In this document: piece after piece, positions 43,022-52,137 of the stretch
Numbering within the stretch: position 1 is the stretch's first letter
Layout of the letters: each line of letters begins with the position of its first letter
Assembly (NCBI RefSeq): GCF_002198115.1
Contig: NZ_NGNR01000004.1
Location: 302,999 to 366,998 of the forward strand
DNA from: Robiginitalea sediminis
GTDB taxonomy: Bacteria > Bacteroidota > Bacteroidia > Flavobacteriales > Flavobacteriaceae
Reading direction: 5' to 3'
DNA: 64,000 nt
Position numbers and translations under genes: made by a program
Notes under the pieces: generated by a model
Database searches by the model: none
What the model was told of the DNA's origin: nothing
What the model saw: the letters and a program-made list of their open reading frames with translations, nothing else

Positions 43022-44007
43022 AAGCGGCTTAAAAATGCCAATAACCGCTCCCGGTCTTCAGGGGAAAAGCGGTGTTTTACCCCAATAACCCAAAACGATT
43101 CCAGGGTGCCAGCCAGCCGGACGGCATCTTTTTCTGTGGTCAAAACCTGCCCCGCTTTTGAAATCCGTTGCAGGTCCCCGGCCGTAAATCGGTGGTGGTC
43201 CGGGAAACTCAGGTGGTCGAAACGGAGGGCGCTTTGCCCCAGGTGCTCCAGCAGCGGACCCGGCTTTGCAATCCCGGTAACAAGCTTAAGCGGGACCGCC
43301 TTGTACCGGTCCTCAGCAACCTCCGCCCCGGAAGACTCCCGGATCGCGTCGTACTGAAGGTGGGCGAAGAGCAGTATCTGTCCTTCCCGGGGCCGCAGTG
43401 CAAGCTCCACCAGTAACCGGTCTGCTTCGGTAAGGGACCTGGGGCATTTAGTAACGATAATGACGTCGGCCCGTTTGGCCTGGGAACGGTGGTCCCGCAG
43501 GTCCCCGCTGGGGAGGTATCCCTGATCCGTATAGAGAGCATCATAGGCCGTGAGCAGGATGGAGGCCGAAGGGGTTACCCTGCGGTGCTGAAAGGCATCG
43601 TCGAGCAGGATCAAATCCGGGGCTTCCGTTTCGACAAGCCTGCGGATTCCCCGTCTGCGGTTAGCGTCCACTGCCACAACCGCCCCGGGGAATTTCAGGG
43701 CAATCTGCAGGGGCTCGTCCCCTACCTGGTCTGCGGTACTGGAAGCAGTAACCCGCTGGAAGCCTGTACTCTTCCGCCCATACCCCCTGCTCAGGACCGC
43801 CACCTTACGCCCCGCGCATGCCTGCAGCAGCCATTCCACCATGGGGGTTTTTCCAGTACCTCCCACACTAAGGTTGCCCACGCACAGAATCGGCACGGGA
43901 AAGCTTTCGGATGCCAACCACCCCCAGTCGTAGGCCTTATTCCGCAGGTAGGTTACCCCGGCGTAGATCCAGGAAAAAGGCCAGAGCCATTTGCGCAATA
44001 CCTCCAT
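43018..44007 (-). CDS. lpxK: Tetraacyldisaccharide 4'-kinase
   Basis: The 329-residue membrane-associated kinase phosphorylates the lipid A disaccharide at position 4'. It has an N-terminal amphipathic anchor (MEVLRKWLWPFSWIYAGV), the P-loop VGNLSVGGTGKTPMVEWL near 43-60, and the DAFQHRRV block with the catalytic aspartates. It shows that the organism makes lipopolysaccharide-type lipid A. The stop codon overlaps that of the convergent hybrid kinase. It is divergent from the Nif3-like gene. Confidence 0.95.
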   Translation of the reverse strand: MEVLRKWLWPFSWIYAGVTYLRNKAYDWGWLASESFPVPILCVGNLSVGGTGKTPMVEWLLQACAGRKVAVLSRGYGRKSTGFQRVTASSTADQVGDEPLQIALKFPGAVVAVDANRRRGIRRLVETEAPDLILLDDAFQHRRVTPSASILLTAYDALYTDQGYLPSGDLRDHRSQAKRADVIIVTKCPRSLTEADRLLVELALRPREGQILLFAHLQYDAIRESSGAEVAEDRYKAVPLKLVTGIAKPGPLLEHLGQSALRFDHLSFPDHHRFTAGDLQRISKAGQVLTTEKDAVRLAGTLESFWVIGVKHRFSPEDRERLLAFLSRF

Positions 44008-44027
44008 AGGAGCGAAAATAGTTTATT

Positions 44028-44035
44028 TATCTTTG
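44028..44035 (+). promoter_or_regulatory. -7 element of the Nif3-like gene
   Basis: TATCTTTG is a perfect -7 match ending 23 bases before the ATG at 44059. On the opposite strand TATTTTCG (44020-44013) ends five bases before the lpxK start and may serve that gene. Confidence 0.6.
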
Positions 44036-44058
44036 AAGGAACCCAAACCTCCCGCAGG

Positions 44059-45153
44059 ATGACCGTAAAAGAGATCACCGATCTGGTGGAGACCCTCGCC
44101 CCGCCGGCGTTTGCCGAAGACTTCGACAACACCGGCCTGCTGGTGGGCCGCCCGGATACCCCCGTGAGGGGGGTCCTGATTACCCTGGACTGCCTGGAAG
44201 CCGTGGTGGAGGAGGCCATTGCAAAGGACTGCAACCTCATATTGAGTTTCCACCCCATTATTTTCCAGGGCCTCAAACGTCTTACAGGCGCCACCTATGT
44301 GGAACGCGTAGTGGCCCGGGCACTGGAAAAGGGGATTGCCATTTACAGCATGCATACGGCCCTGGACAACGTACCCGGAGGGGTAAACAGCGCCCTTTGC
44401 GAGGCCCTGGGTATCGAAAACCCCCAAATCCTGATCCCGAAAAAAGGGATGATACGCAAACTGGTGACCTATGTGCCCCACCAGGACCGCGAAGCCTTGC
44501 TTAACGCCCTGTTCCAGGCGGGGGCAGGCAGCCTGGGGCATTACTCCCATTGCAGCTTCCGCAGCCCGGGGGAGGGAAGTTTCCTGCCCGGGGAAGCGGC
44601 TAACCCCGCCATTGGCCAACGGGGCACTCTTCAAAAGGAACCCGAGGACCAGCTCCATCTGACCTTTACTGCTGACCGGGAAAAGGCCGTGTTACAGGCC
44701 CTGTTTACCCACCATCCCTATGAGGAGGTGGCCTACGAACTCACCACCCTGAACAACGCTTATAACCACCTGGGCATGGGGATGGTGGGCACCCTGCCCG
44801 AAGCCGTTGCACCCACAGCCTTCCTGCAACAGCTCAAAGACGTGCTGGGCACCCCCTGTATCCGCCACAGTGCGCTTCCGGAGACACCCGTGCGCCGCAT
44901 TGCCGTCCTGGGGGGCAGCGGGGCCTTTGCCATAGGCCCTGCAAAAGCCGCAGGGGCCGATGTTTTGGTTACAGGGGACGTGAAATACCACCAGTTCTTC
45001 CAGGGCGAAGACCGGCTGCTGATCGCAGACGTGGGGCACTATGAAACTGAGCAGTTTACAAAAAAATGCCTCTACGACTATCTTAGCGAAAAAATTCCTA
45101 ATTTTGCCATCTCTTTATCGGAGACGAAAACGAACCCCGTCAACTATTTTTGA
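44059..45153 (+). CDS. Nif3-like dinuclear metal center protein
   Basis: The 364-residue protein has the split Nif3 domain: DFDNTGLLVGR, LILSFHPIIFQGLKRL and YSMHTALDNVPGGVN in the N-terminal part, an inserted domain (about 120-230, related to PII-like folds), and GSGAFAIGPAKAAGADVLVTGD and ADVGHYETEQF at the C-terminus. It binds two metals; the family is linked to GTP cyclohydrolase-like activity or tRNA modification but is not settled. It is followed after two bases by the coiled-coil protein gene, a pairing I recall from other flavobacteria. Confidence 0.9.
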   Translation: MTVKEITDLVETLAPPAFAEDFDNTGLLVGRPDTPVRGVLITLDCLEAVVEEAIAKDCNLILSFHPIIFQGLKRLTGATYVERVVARALEKGIAIYSMHTALDNVPGGVNSALCEALGIENPQILIPKKGMIRKLVTYVPHQDREALLNALFQAGAGSLGHYSHCSFRSPGEGSFLPGEAANPAIGQRGTLQKEPEDQLHLTFTADREKAVLQALFTHHPYEEVAYELTTLNNAYNHLGMGMVGTLPEAVAPTAFLQQLKDVLGTPCIRHSALPETPVRRIAVLGGSGAFAIGPAKAAGADVLVTGDVKYHQFFQGEDRLLIADVGHYETEQFTKKCLYDYLSEKIPNFAISLSETKTNPVNYF

Positions 45154-45155
45154 AT

Positions 45156-45938
45156 ATGGCATCGAAGACCGAAGTGACTGTAGAGGAAAAACTCAGGGCC
45201 CTGTACGACCTGCAACTGATCGACTCCCGGGTAGATGAAATCCGCAATGTCCGCGGGGAGCTGCCTCTGGAGGTGGAAGACCTCGAGGATGAAGTGCAGG
45301 GACTCAAGACCCGTGTGGACAAGCTCAAGACCGATGTGGAGACCATCAACTACGAGATCACCTCGAAGAAAAATATGATTGAGGATGCCAAGGCCCTGAT
45401 CAAAAAATACAACGAGCAGCAGAAAAACGTGCGCAACAACCGGGAATTCAACTCCCTTTCCAAGGAGATTGAATACCAGGAGCTCGAAATTCAGCTTGCC
45501 GAAAAGCACATCCGGGAACACAAGGCCCAGATTGAGCAGAAAATAGAGGTGATTTCCGAGACCAAGGAAAAGCTCAGCGAGCGCGAAACGCACCTCAAAC
45601 ACAAGAAAGGGGAACTGGACGCCATTCTGGCCGAGACCGAAAAGGAGGAAAAAGCCCTGCTTTCCAAAAGCGAGGAATTCGAAAAGAAAATCGAGGCGCG
45701 TCTGGTAAATGCCTATAAGCGCATCCGCGGCAGCGTGAAAAATGGCCTGGCCGTGGTTCCGATAGAGCGCGGCGCTTCCGGAGGGTCCTTCTTTACCATC
45801 CCACCCCAGATCCAGGTGGAAATCGCCTCCCGCAAAAAAATCATTACCGACGAGCACAGCGGGCGAATCCTGGTAGATCCGACCCTGGCCGAGGAAGAGC
45901 AGCAAAAAATGCAGGAGCTCTTCGAGAGTATCAAATAA
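45156..45938 (+). CDS. Coiled-coil protein of the C4 zinc-ribbon family, zinc cysteines lost
   Basis: The 260-residue protein is mostly a long coiled coil (about 10-190, with many heptads such as VEDLEDEVQGLKTRVDKLK) followed by the conserved C-terminal domain VVPIERGASGGSFFTIPPQ and DEHSGRILVDP. In the canonical family this domain is a zinc ribbon of pattern GACGGC and CEHCGR. Here the four cysteines are Ser, Ser, Asp and Ser, while the surrounding residues are kept, so metal binding is lost but the fold probably is not. The function of the family is unclear; contact with RNA or the ribosome has been suggested. It follows the Nif3-like gene closely and ends at a terminator. Confidence 0.85.
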   Translation: MASKTEVTVEEKLRALYDLQLIDSRVDEIRNVRGELPLEVEDLEDEVQGLKTRVDKLKTDVETINYEITSKKNMIEDAKALIKKYNEQQKNVRNNREFNSLSKEIEYQELEIQLAEKHIREHKAQIEQKIEVISETKEKLSERETHLKHKKGELDAILAETEKEEKALLSKSEEFEKKIEARLVNAYKRIRGSVKNGLAVVPIERGASGGSFFTIPPQIQVEIASRKKIITDEHSGRILVDPTLAEEEQQKMQELFESIK

Positions 45939-45961
45939 CGATTGGGAATTTTCCCCGTCTC

Positions 45962-45992
45962 AAAACCATCCGGACCCCCGGGTGGTTTTTTT
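45962..45992. terminator. Intrinsic terminator between coiled-coil gene and KMO
   Basis: AAAACCATCCGG and CCGGGTGGTTTT pair over 12 positions with one T-G wobble, followed by T's on the rightward strand. The KMO stop codon lies at its right edge. Confidence 0.8.
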
Positions 45993-47355
45993 ATTCCACC
46001 CCAATGGGATTCGCCTCCAGCAGATGGAGGATGCGTCGGGTAACCTCCGGGCTGTCCCACCGCGATTCCAGGTCGGGCATTTCCATGACCTGCTGCATGA
46101 TGGCCTCCTGGCGGTCGCCCACCTGCAGGGCCTCCACATAGGGTCGGTCCGAAAAGGTAACCCGGGAGTAGGCCGGGACCCATTTATCCGGGTACTGGAG
46201 GGCAAAGTGCTTCTCGATTTTCTTCTGTAGCAAAAACCGCGGGTCTGCGGTTTTGGCGCTCATCTCCTCGAAGTTCCGATAACTGAGCTCCGCAATGGCG
46301 TCCGCATTCGGCTTGCGCTCGCGCTGGTAGTTAAGAAAGATGGCCTCCCAATCGTCGCCATGGGTGCCCATAAGCCGGTACAGGGTACCGATATCTTCGA
46401 ACCCGGCATTCATCCCCTGTCCGAAAAAAGGAACGATGGCGTGGGCGGAATCGCCCACCAGGGCTACCTTGTCCCAGTAGGTCCACGGAAAGCACTTGAC
46501 GGTTACCAGGGCCGAGGTGGGGTTCTTGAAAAAATCGCCGGTGAGGTTCTCGATCACCGGGGTAACCGTAGGGAAATACTCCAGGAAAAAAGACCGGGCG
46601 GCTTCCCGGGTCTGCAGGCTCTCAAAGGAAATCTCCCCCTCGAAGGGCAGGAACAGGGTACAGGTAAAACTGCCGTCCAGGTTGGGCATGGCGATAAACA
46701 TAAACCGGCCCCTGGGCCAGATGTGAAAGGCATTGGGGTCTAGCTGGTGGGTCCCGTCCGGATTGGGCGGGATGGTCAATTCCTTATAGCCCACATCCAG
46801 GAAATCCTGGGAATAATCGAAACGGCTGCGCCGCTGCATTTTATGGCGGATACGGGAGAAGGCCCCATCGCACCCGAAGATATGGTCGAATTGATAGGCC
46901 TGCCAGGCCCCTTTCTCGGTTTCGCCTGTAAAGAGCTGGGCTGTGGGCAAGTCCACATCCCATACCTTTTCCTCGAACCGGAATTCGGCCCCTGCCGCCT
47001 CGGCCAGGTCAATCATGCGGCGGTTCAGCACCCCGCGGGAGATGGACCAGATGGCCTCCCCTTCCTTCCCGTACTTCTGGAAATATACCGGTTCTCCAAC
47101 TACATGCATTGCCCGTCCGTAGAGCGGGATGGCCAACTTCCGGATTTCATCCTCAATACCGGCCTCCTTCAGGGCTTTCCAGCCGCGGTTGCTCATGGCC
47201 AGGTTAATGGAGCGGCCAGAAAATTCAGTAGTGCGTATGTCGGGCCTGCGGTCGAAGACCGTAACCTTATGCCCGGCTTTCCGCAGGTATATGGCCAGCA
47301 GGGCGCCAACCAAACCGGAGCCCACGATAGCCATTTCCTTCAGGGATTGCTTCAT
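45991..47355 (-). CDS. kmo: Kynurenine 3-monooxygenase
   Basis: The 454-residue FAD enzyme hydroxylates kynurenine to 3-hydroxykynurenine with NADPH. It has the FAD-binding MAIVGSGLVGALLAIYL near 8-24, the GRSINLAMSNRG segment, FGCDGAFSRIRHKM and the second FAD motif LVGDSAHAIVPFFGQGMNAGFED. The ATG at 47355 matches the family N-terminus; the longer frame to 47424 does not. With kynureninase, 6 kb away, it would form the tryptophan-to-3-hydroxyanthranilate branch, used for quinolinate/NAD or catabolism. It is divergent from the photolyase operon. Confidence 0.94.
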   Translation of the reverse strand: MKQSLKEMAIVGSGLVGALLAIYLRKAGHKVTVFDRRPDIRTTEFSGRSINLAMSNRGWKALKEAGIEDEIRKLAIPLYGRAMHVVGEPVYFQKYGKEGEAIWSISRGVLNRRMIDLAEAAGAEFRFEEKVWDVDLPTAQLFTGETEKGAWQAYQFDHIFGCDGAFSRIRHKMQRRSRFDYSQDFLDVGYKELTIPPNPDGTHQLDPNAFHIWPRGRFMFIAMPNLDGSFTCTLFLPFEGEISFESLQTREAARSFFLEYFPTVTPVIENLTGDFFKNPTSALVTVKCFPWTYWDKVALVGDSAHAIVPFFGQGMNAGFEDIGTLYRLMGTHGDDWEAIFLNYQRERKPNADAIAELSYRNFEEMSAKTADPRFLLQKKIEKHFALQYPDKWVPAYSRVTFSDRPYVEALQVGDRQEAIMQQVMEMPDLESRWDSPEVTRRILHLLEANPIGVE

Positions 47356-47485
47356 TGCGATGCCATTGGTTGGCCTAAAGGTACAAAATAGGGGCAGACG
47401 CAGGGCGGGGCCATTGGGTAGCACCAGGATTTAGGGAATCCCTAACACAGAATTTGTTTACTTTTTTATTTATTTGCTTAAACAA

Positions 47486-47641
47486 ATGAGTGCGAAACAA
47501 CATCTTCCCACTAAAATCTGCCCGGTTTGCGGCCGGCCCTTCCAGTGGCGGAAAAAATGGGAGCGTTCCTGGAACGAGGTTCGCTATTGCAGCCGGCGCT
47601 GCCGGGGCAATAAACAAACCCTAAATACCCCCACCCCATGA
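47486..47641 (+). CDS. DUF2256 small zinc-finger-like protein
   Basis: A 51-residue frame from the ATG at 47486 to the TGA at 47639-47641 encodes a protein with [17 protein letters not shown] followed by YCSRRCRG. This is the DUF2256 pattern: two CxxC/CxxxC pairs (C12, C15, C35, C39) around a conserved tryptophan-rich core that presumably binds one zinc ion. Its stop overlaps the cryptochrome ATG (ATGA), so the two are translationally coupled. DUF2256 genes are repeatedly found beside photolyase/cryptochrome genes, which hints at a helper role, but no activity is known. It is basic, and could bind nucleic acid. Confidence 0.9.
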   Translation: MSAKQHLPTKICPVCGRPFQWRKKWERSWNEVRYCSRRCRGNKQTLNTPTP

Positions 47642-48951
47642 GTGTTGCTCTCTACTGGTTTCGAAACGACCTGCGGGTCTCGGACCACCCGGGCCTTACG
47701 ACAGCCTGCAGGAGCGATTCCGTCCTAACGACCTACTGCCTCAACCCCGGGCATTTTGATGCCGGCGATTACGGGGTGAGGCGCACCGGCCCATACCGGG
47801 CGCGTTTCCTGCTGGAAACCCTAACGGACCTGGAAGAAGGACTGCGCGCACAGGGAATCCCTTTTTACCTGCTACAGGGGGAACCCGGGAAAGCCATTGC
47901 CGAACTGGCCCGAACCCACGGGGTCACGGAAATCCACCTGCAAAAGGAATGGACCCGGGATGAAGCCCGGGAACTGGAGGCCGTGGCCCGTGCACTACCC
48001 GGGGTGCGCCTCGTGGAACACTACAACCAGTTCCTCTTCCACCCTGAGGACGTCCCTTATGATTCCTTTACCCGCATCCCTGAAGTCTTTACTGCCTTTC
48101 GCAAAGCCTGTGAAAAACAGGTGCAGGTGCGCAGGCCCCTTGCCCCTCCCCGGCCGAAGCGCAACAACATGGCTCTTCCTGAAAAGCAAAAGGTTCCAGG
48201 ACTTGCGCAACTAGGCCTCCCCCTGGTGGAAACCGATCCCCGGACGGCCTTTCCCTTTGCAGGTGGCTGGCAGGCCGCCCGGGAGCGACTGAATGCCTGG
48301 TTCTGGAAAAACCGCCGCCTTTCCTACTACAAACACACCCGAAATGGGCTGGTGGGCACCGAATACAGCTCCAAGTTCTCCCCCTGGCTGGCCAACGGGT
48401 CCCTCTCCCCCCGGGAGATTTACTGGGAGGTTAAACGCTACGAACAGGAGGTTGTGAAAAACCAGGACACCTATTGGCTGATTTTTGAACTGATCTGGCG
48501 GGATTACTTCAAGTATATCGCACTGAAACACGAGGACAGGATTTTCCACCCCGGGGGTATCCGCAACCTGGTGGTGCCCCGGGAAGACTCCAGGGTGCTT
48601 TGGTTGCAGTGGACCCGGGGGGAGACCGAAAACGATTTTGTAAATGCCAATATGAAGGAATTGGCCCTTACCGGGTGGATGAGTAACCGCGGGAGGCAGA
48701 ATGTAGCCAGCTACTGGTCGCAAAGCCTGGGGCAGGACTGGCGCCTGGGGGCCGCCTGGTTTGAATACCTGCTTCTGGATTACGATGTCCACAGCAACTG
48801 GGGCAACTGGATGTACAACAGCAAGGTGGGCAACGACCCCCGACAACGCTCCTTTAACCCATCGCTCCAGGCCAGCCGGTACGATGCGGACGGTCGTTTC
48901 CGCAAGACCTGGCTCCAGCCCACCCTGTTCGAAAACCCCGTATTCTCATGA
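47638..48951 (+). CDS. DASH-type cryptochrome/photolyase
   Basis: The 437-residue flavoprotein begins [20 protein letters not shown], the photolyase alpha/beta domain, and has the FAD-binding helical domain with [48 protein letters not shown] and [22 protein letters not shown], the last two being typical of the DASH class. DASH proteins repair cyclobutane dimers in single-stranded DNA and may signal blue light. It lacks a C-terminal extension. It is coupled by ATGA overlaps to the genes on both sides. Confidence 0.95.
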   Translation: MSVALYWFRNDLRVSDHPGLTTACRSDSVLTTYCLNPGHFDAGDYGVRRTGPYRARFLLETLTDLEEGLRAQGIPFYLLQGEPGKAIAELARTHGVTEIHLQKEWTRDEARELEAVARALPGVRLVEHYNQFLFHPEDVPYDSFTRIPEVFTAFRKACEKQVQVRRPLAPPRPKRNNMALPEKQKVPGLAQLGLPLVETDPRTAFPFAGGWQAARERLNAWFWKNRRLSYYKHTRNGLVGTEYSSKFSPWLANGSLSPREIYWEVKRYEQEVVKNQDTYWLIFELIWRDYFKYIALKHEDRIFHPGGIRNLVVPREDSRVLWLQWTRGETENDFVNANMKELALTGWMSNRGRQNVASYWSQSLGQDWRLGAAWFEYLLLDYDVHSNWGNWMYNSKVGNDPRQRSFNPSLQASRYDADGRFRKTWLQPTLFENPVFS

Positions 48952-50480
48952 AGGTACTCCGACTGATCCTGGGCGACCAGCTCAACCCGAAACACAGTTG
49001 GTACCAGACGGCAGACCCCGAGGTGACTTACCTGATGGCCGAAATGCGGCAGGAAACAGATTATGTCCGCCACCACCTGCAGAAGGTGATGGGTTTCTTT
49101 GCTGCCATGCGGGCCTTTGCAGCATGCCTGGAAGCCGGGGGCCACAAGGTCCGGTATCTGAAACTCTCCGAACCGGGCAACCCCCAGGCCCTGCCCGACA
49201 TTCTGGAGCAGGCCCTTAAAGTAACCGGGGCCCGAAAGCTGGAATACCAGGAACCGGACGAATACCGGCTGGACCGGCAACTCCGGGAGTTTGCCGCCTC
49301 GGCGGGGGTCCCATGCCAGATGGTTTCCAGCGAACACTTTTACACCGACAGGCAGGAGCTGGCCTCGTTCTTTAAAGGCCGGAAACAAATGCTGATGGAG
49401 TCCTTTTACCGGATGATGCGGCGCAAACACGGGGTGTTGATGGACGGAGACCAACCCGAAGGCGGGCAGTGGAACTTCGACAAGCAAAACCGCAAGAAAT
49501 GGAAAGGGGACCCGCCCATCCCCCCGGCCCGGAGGTGGGAAAGGGACCTGCGGGAGATCGAGGCTGAAATCCGGGCTGCCGGGGTAGAAACCCTAGGAGA
49601 ATCGTGCTCTGATGCCTTCCCCTGGCCGCTTACAAGAGAGGAGGCCCTGGAAGCCCTGGAATACTTCTGCCGGTACCTGCTACCCAGGTTCGGGGATTTC
49701 CAGGATGCCATGCATACCACCCAACCCTTCCTGTTCCATTCCCTGCTTTCCTTCCCGCTAAACACCAAGATGATCGGGCCTCGGGAAGTGGTAGGGGTTG
49801 CCGTAGCCGCATACCGGGAAAACCCTGGAGCTATTGCCATTTCCCAGGTGGAGGGCTTTGTGCGACAGATCCTGGGGTGGCGGGAATATATGAGGGGAAT
49901 TTACTGGAAGGAAATGCCGGATTATGCCGGGAAAAATGCCCTGAACAATACCGGAAAGCTCCCCCGGTTTTTCTGGACGGGCGAAACTCAGATGCGATGC
50001 CTGTCTGAAAGCATTGGTCAAAGCCTGCGCCTGGCCTATGCCCACCATATCCAGCGCCTGATGATTACCGGGAACTTCGCCCTGCTGCTGCGGACCCACC
50101 CGGACCTGGTAGACCAGTGGTACCTGGGGATCTACATCGATGCAGTAGAGTGGGTAGAACTCCCGAATACGCGAGGGATGAGCCAGTATTCCGATGGGGG
50201 TCTGCTCTCCACCAAACCCTATATTGGGGCCGCAAACTACATCGGTAAAATGAGCGACTATTGCTCCCGATGCCCCTATGACCCGGGCAAACGCACCGGG
50301 AAGGATGCCTGCCCCTTTAATGCCCTGTACTGGGACTTTCTGGCCGAGAAGCGCCCCTTGCTGGAAAACAACCCCCGCATGGGGATGATGTTCCGCCTGC
50401 TGGATCGCATGGATGCGAATACCCTGCAAGGGATACGGGAGCGGGCACGGGAGATCCGGGAGGACCCGGATGCGTTTTAG
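48948..50480 (+). CDS. Iron-sulphur bacterial cryptochrome/(6-4) photolyase
   Basis: The 510-residue protein belongs to the FeS-BCP group that includes PhrB and CryB. It starts [19 protein letters not shown], unlike the classical family, and ends with the four cluster cysteines C351, C439, C442 and C455, spaced as in Agrobacterium PhrB (350, 438, 441, 454), so a 4Fe-4S cluster is expected. PhrB-type proteins repair (6-4) photoproducts and use a ribolumazine antenna. The ATG overlaps the cryptochrome stop. A strong terminator ends the three-gene operon. Confidence 0.94.
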   Translation: MKVLRLILGDQLNPKHSWYQTADPEVTYLMAEMRQETDYVRHHLQKVMGFFAAMRAFAACLEAGGHKVRYLKLSEPGNPQALPDILEQALKVTGARKLEYQEPDEYRLDRQLREFAASAGVPCQMVSSEHFYTDRQELASFFKGRKQMLMESFYRMMRRKHGVLMDGDQPEGGQWNFDKQNRKKWKGDPPIPPARRWERDLREIEAEIRAAGVETLGESCSDAFPWPLTREEALEALEYFCRYLLPRFGDFQDAMHTTQPFLFHSLLSFPLNTKMIGPREVVGVAVAAYRENPGAIAISQVEGFVRQILGWREYMRGIYWKEMPDYAGKNALNNTGKLPRFFWTGETQMRCLSESIGQSLRLAYAHHIQRLMITGNFALLLRTHPDLVDQWYLGIYIDAVEWVELPNTRGMSQYSDGGLLSTKPYIGAANYIGKMSDYCSRCPYDPGKRTGKDACPFNALYWDFLAEKRPLLENNPRMGMMFRLLDRMDANTLQGIRERAREIREDPDAF

Positions 50481-50568
50481 GTTTTTTTAACGCCCGGGCA
50501 GCATCCGGGGTACAAAACCGAGGCGTATATATATCGGATTCACGCTTAGGCGACGCTATAACCACAAG

Positions 50569-50604
50569 AAAAGACCTTTGGGGCATGGCCCCAAAGGTCT
50601 TTTT
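50569..50604. terminator. Strong bidirectional terminator
   Basis: AAAAGACCTTTGGGGC (50569-50584) and its exact complement (50588-50603) form a 16-base stem with a three-base loop and T-tracts in both directions, between the convergent photolyase and clpP genes. Confidence 0.9.
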
Positions 50605-50624
50605 GATTCCGCATTTAGTGCGGT

Positions 50625-51173
50625 TTATTCCAGGATTCCGTCTACGATGCCGTAAGCCACGCTTTCCTCGGCATCCATCCAGTAGTCGCGGTTGAAATCC
50701 TTCATGATTTTATCGAAACTCTGGCCACAGTTCTCCGCCAGGATACGGGCCCCGATTTCCCTGGTTTTCAGGATTTCGCGCGCCTGTATCTCAATGTTGG
50801 AGGCCTGTCCGCGGGCCCCGCCGCTGGGCTGGTGGATCATGACCCGGGCATGGGGCTGTACAAACCGCCGTCCCTTGGCCCCTACCGAAAGCAATATGGA
50901 CCCCATAGAGGCTGCCAGTCCTGAGCAGACTGTGGATACGGGGCTCTTGAGCGCCTTGATGGTATCGTAAATAGCGAAGCCGGAGGTGACATAACCCCCC
51001 GGGCTGTTGATGATCAGTTGGATCTCTTTGTTGTTCAGCATGTCCAGATACATCAGCCGGTCTATCACGTGCTTGGCAGAATCGTCATCTACCTGGCCCC
51101 AGAGGAATACTTTCCGCTCCTCCAGCAAACGGGTATCGATAAGCTCCTGTACCTTTCCTTTTTTTGCGCTCAT
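50625..51173 (-). CDS. clpP: ATP-dependent Clp protease proteolytic subunit (ClpP-type)
   Basis: The 182-residue serine peptidase has the triad S89 (GLAASMGS), H114 (VMIHQPSGG) and D163 (NRDYWMDA), with the spacing 25 and 49 of the E. coli enzyme. The oxyanion glycines NSPGGYVTSG are present. It has no N-terminal propeptide of note. No clpX, tig or second clpP gene is adjacent, so this may be an additional ClpP isoform rather than the main one. A promoter lies upstream. It should assemble into a tetradecamer with a Clp ATPase. Confidence 0.9.
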   Translation of the reverse strand: MSAKKGKVQELIDTRLLEERKVFLWGQVDDDSAKHVIDRLMYLDMLNNKEIQLIINSPGGYVTSGFAIYDTIKALKSPVSTVCSGLAASMGSILLSVGAKGRRFVQPHARVMIHQPSGGARGQASNIEIQAREILKTREIGARILAENCGQSFDKIMKDFNRDYWMDAEESVAYGIVDGILE

Positions 51174-51193
51174 AGGCTCTATTGGTTACCCGT

Positions 51194-51221
51194 CAAAAAT
51201 AGTGATTTTATAAGAATCCAA
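51194..51221 (-). promoter_or_regulatory. Promoter of clpP
   Basis: On the leftward strand TTG (51221-51219), 17 bases, then TATTTTTG (51201-51194), a perfect -7 match, 20 bases before the ATG. The spacer is slightly short. Confidence 0.55.
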
Positions 51222-51439
51222 CGGGGAGAAAGCACAAAGAATAACCCGTCGGAACCACGCCACTGCTGTAGTTGCAACAAGGCAAAACAGTCTTCCTTCC
51301 CCAAAAAAAATGACTCTTAACCCTTGCACCCTTTCCGCCAACTTCAGGCCCGGGCTTGTATTTATCCGTGTCCAGACCCCGGGATTCAAAATTAAGACAC
51401 TCCAGGGGGCACCCTGGTGGTTCCCTGCCTAAAAGACCT

Positions 51440-51447
51440 TACCTTTG
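51440..51447 (+). promoter_or_regulatory. -7 element of the 51465 lipoprotein gene
   Basis: TACCTTTG is a perfect match to TAnnTTTG, ending 17 bases before the ATG at 51465. Confidence 0.6.
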
Positions 51448-51464
51448 GGTAAAATCCAATCGCT

Positions 51465-52133
51465 ATGAAATATCTGATTCCATTGTACTGCCTGCTGGTC
51501 CTGGCCTCCTGCAGGAATACCCCTGAAACCCAGGTCCAAACTGAAGCCCCGGAGCGCCCCCTTCTGGAGCAATTGGCCGCTGCCCATGGGTTTGACAACT
51601 GGAAAGAGGTAAACCAGATCCGGTTTACCTGGAATATAGACCGGGACACCACCCATTTTGAGCGGACCTGGATCTGGGATGTCCGCCAGCAGGAAGTAAC
51701 CCGCATCATGGCCGGGGATACGGTTACCTACCTGCGGGCCGAAGTGGATTCTACCCTGGCCCAGGTAGACGGTGGCTTTATCAATGATAAATACTGGTTA
51801 CTGGCCCCGTACCAATGGGTCTGGGATGGGCAGAACATCACCCACACCTATCAGGAAGGGGTAAATGCACCCCTCTCAGGGGCTGCTGCAGACAAACTGA
51901 CCATTGTATATGGGGATTCCGGAGGATATACCCCGGGAGATGCCTATGACTTCTACCTGGATGCCGATTCGAAAGTGATGGAATGGGCCTTCCGGAAAGC
52001 CAACCAACCGGAACCCAACCTGATCACCACCTGGGAAGGGTACCAGGATTACGGGGGCTTGCAGCTCTCCACCATGCGGCAGAACCCGGAATCCGGATTT
52101 AAACTCTACTTTACCGGGATCGAAATCAGGTAA
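51465..52133 (+). CDS. Uncharacterised lipoprotein
   Basis: The 222-residue protein begins with a lipobox signal (CLLVLASC) and a short linker, then a single beta-rich domain with TFERTWIWDVRQQ-like strand patterns and repeated aromatic residues (YWLLAPYQWVWDG, FYLDADSKVMEWAF). It resembles the DUF6503 group or a LolA-like half-barrel, but I cannot place it with certainty. It should sit in the periplasm or outer membrane. It ends four bases from the convergent MFS gene and has its own promoter. Confidence 0.65.
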   Translation: MKYLIPLYCLLVLASCRNTPETQVQTEAPERPLLEQLAAAHGFDNWKEVNQIRFTWNIDRDTTHFERTWIWDVRQQEVTRIMAGDTVTYLRAEVDSTLAQVDGGFINDKYWLLAPYQWVWDGQNITHTYQEGVNAPLSGAAADKLTIVYGDSGGYTPGDAYDFYLDADSKVMEWAFRKANQPEPNLITTWEGYQDYGGLQLSTMRQNPESGFKLYFTGIEIR

Positions 52134-52137
52134 GGCC

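Noticed and set aside
43489..44058. Upstream in-frame extension of the Nif3-like gene
   Set aside because: It is antisense to lpxK and lies before the -7 element at 44028; family proteins begin at MTVKEI.
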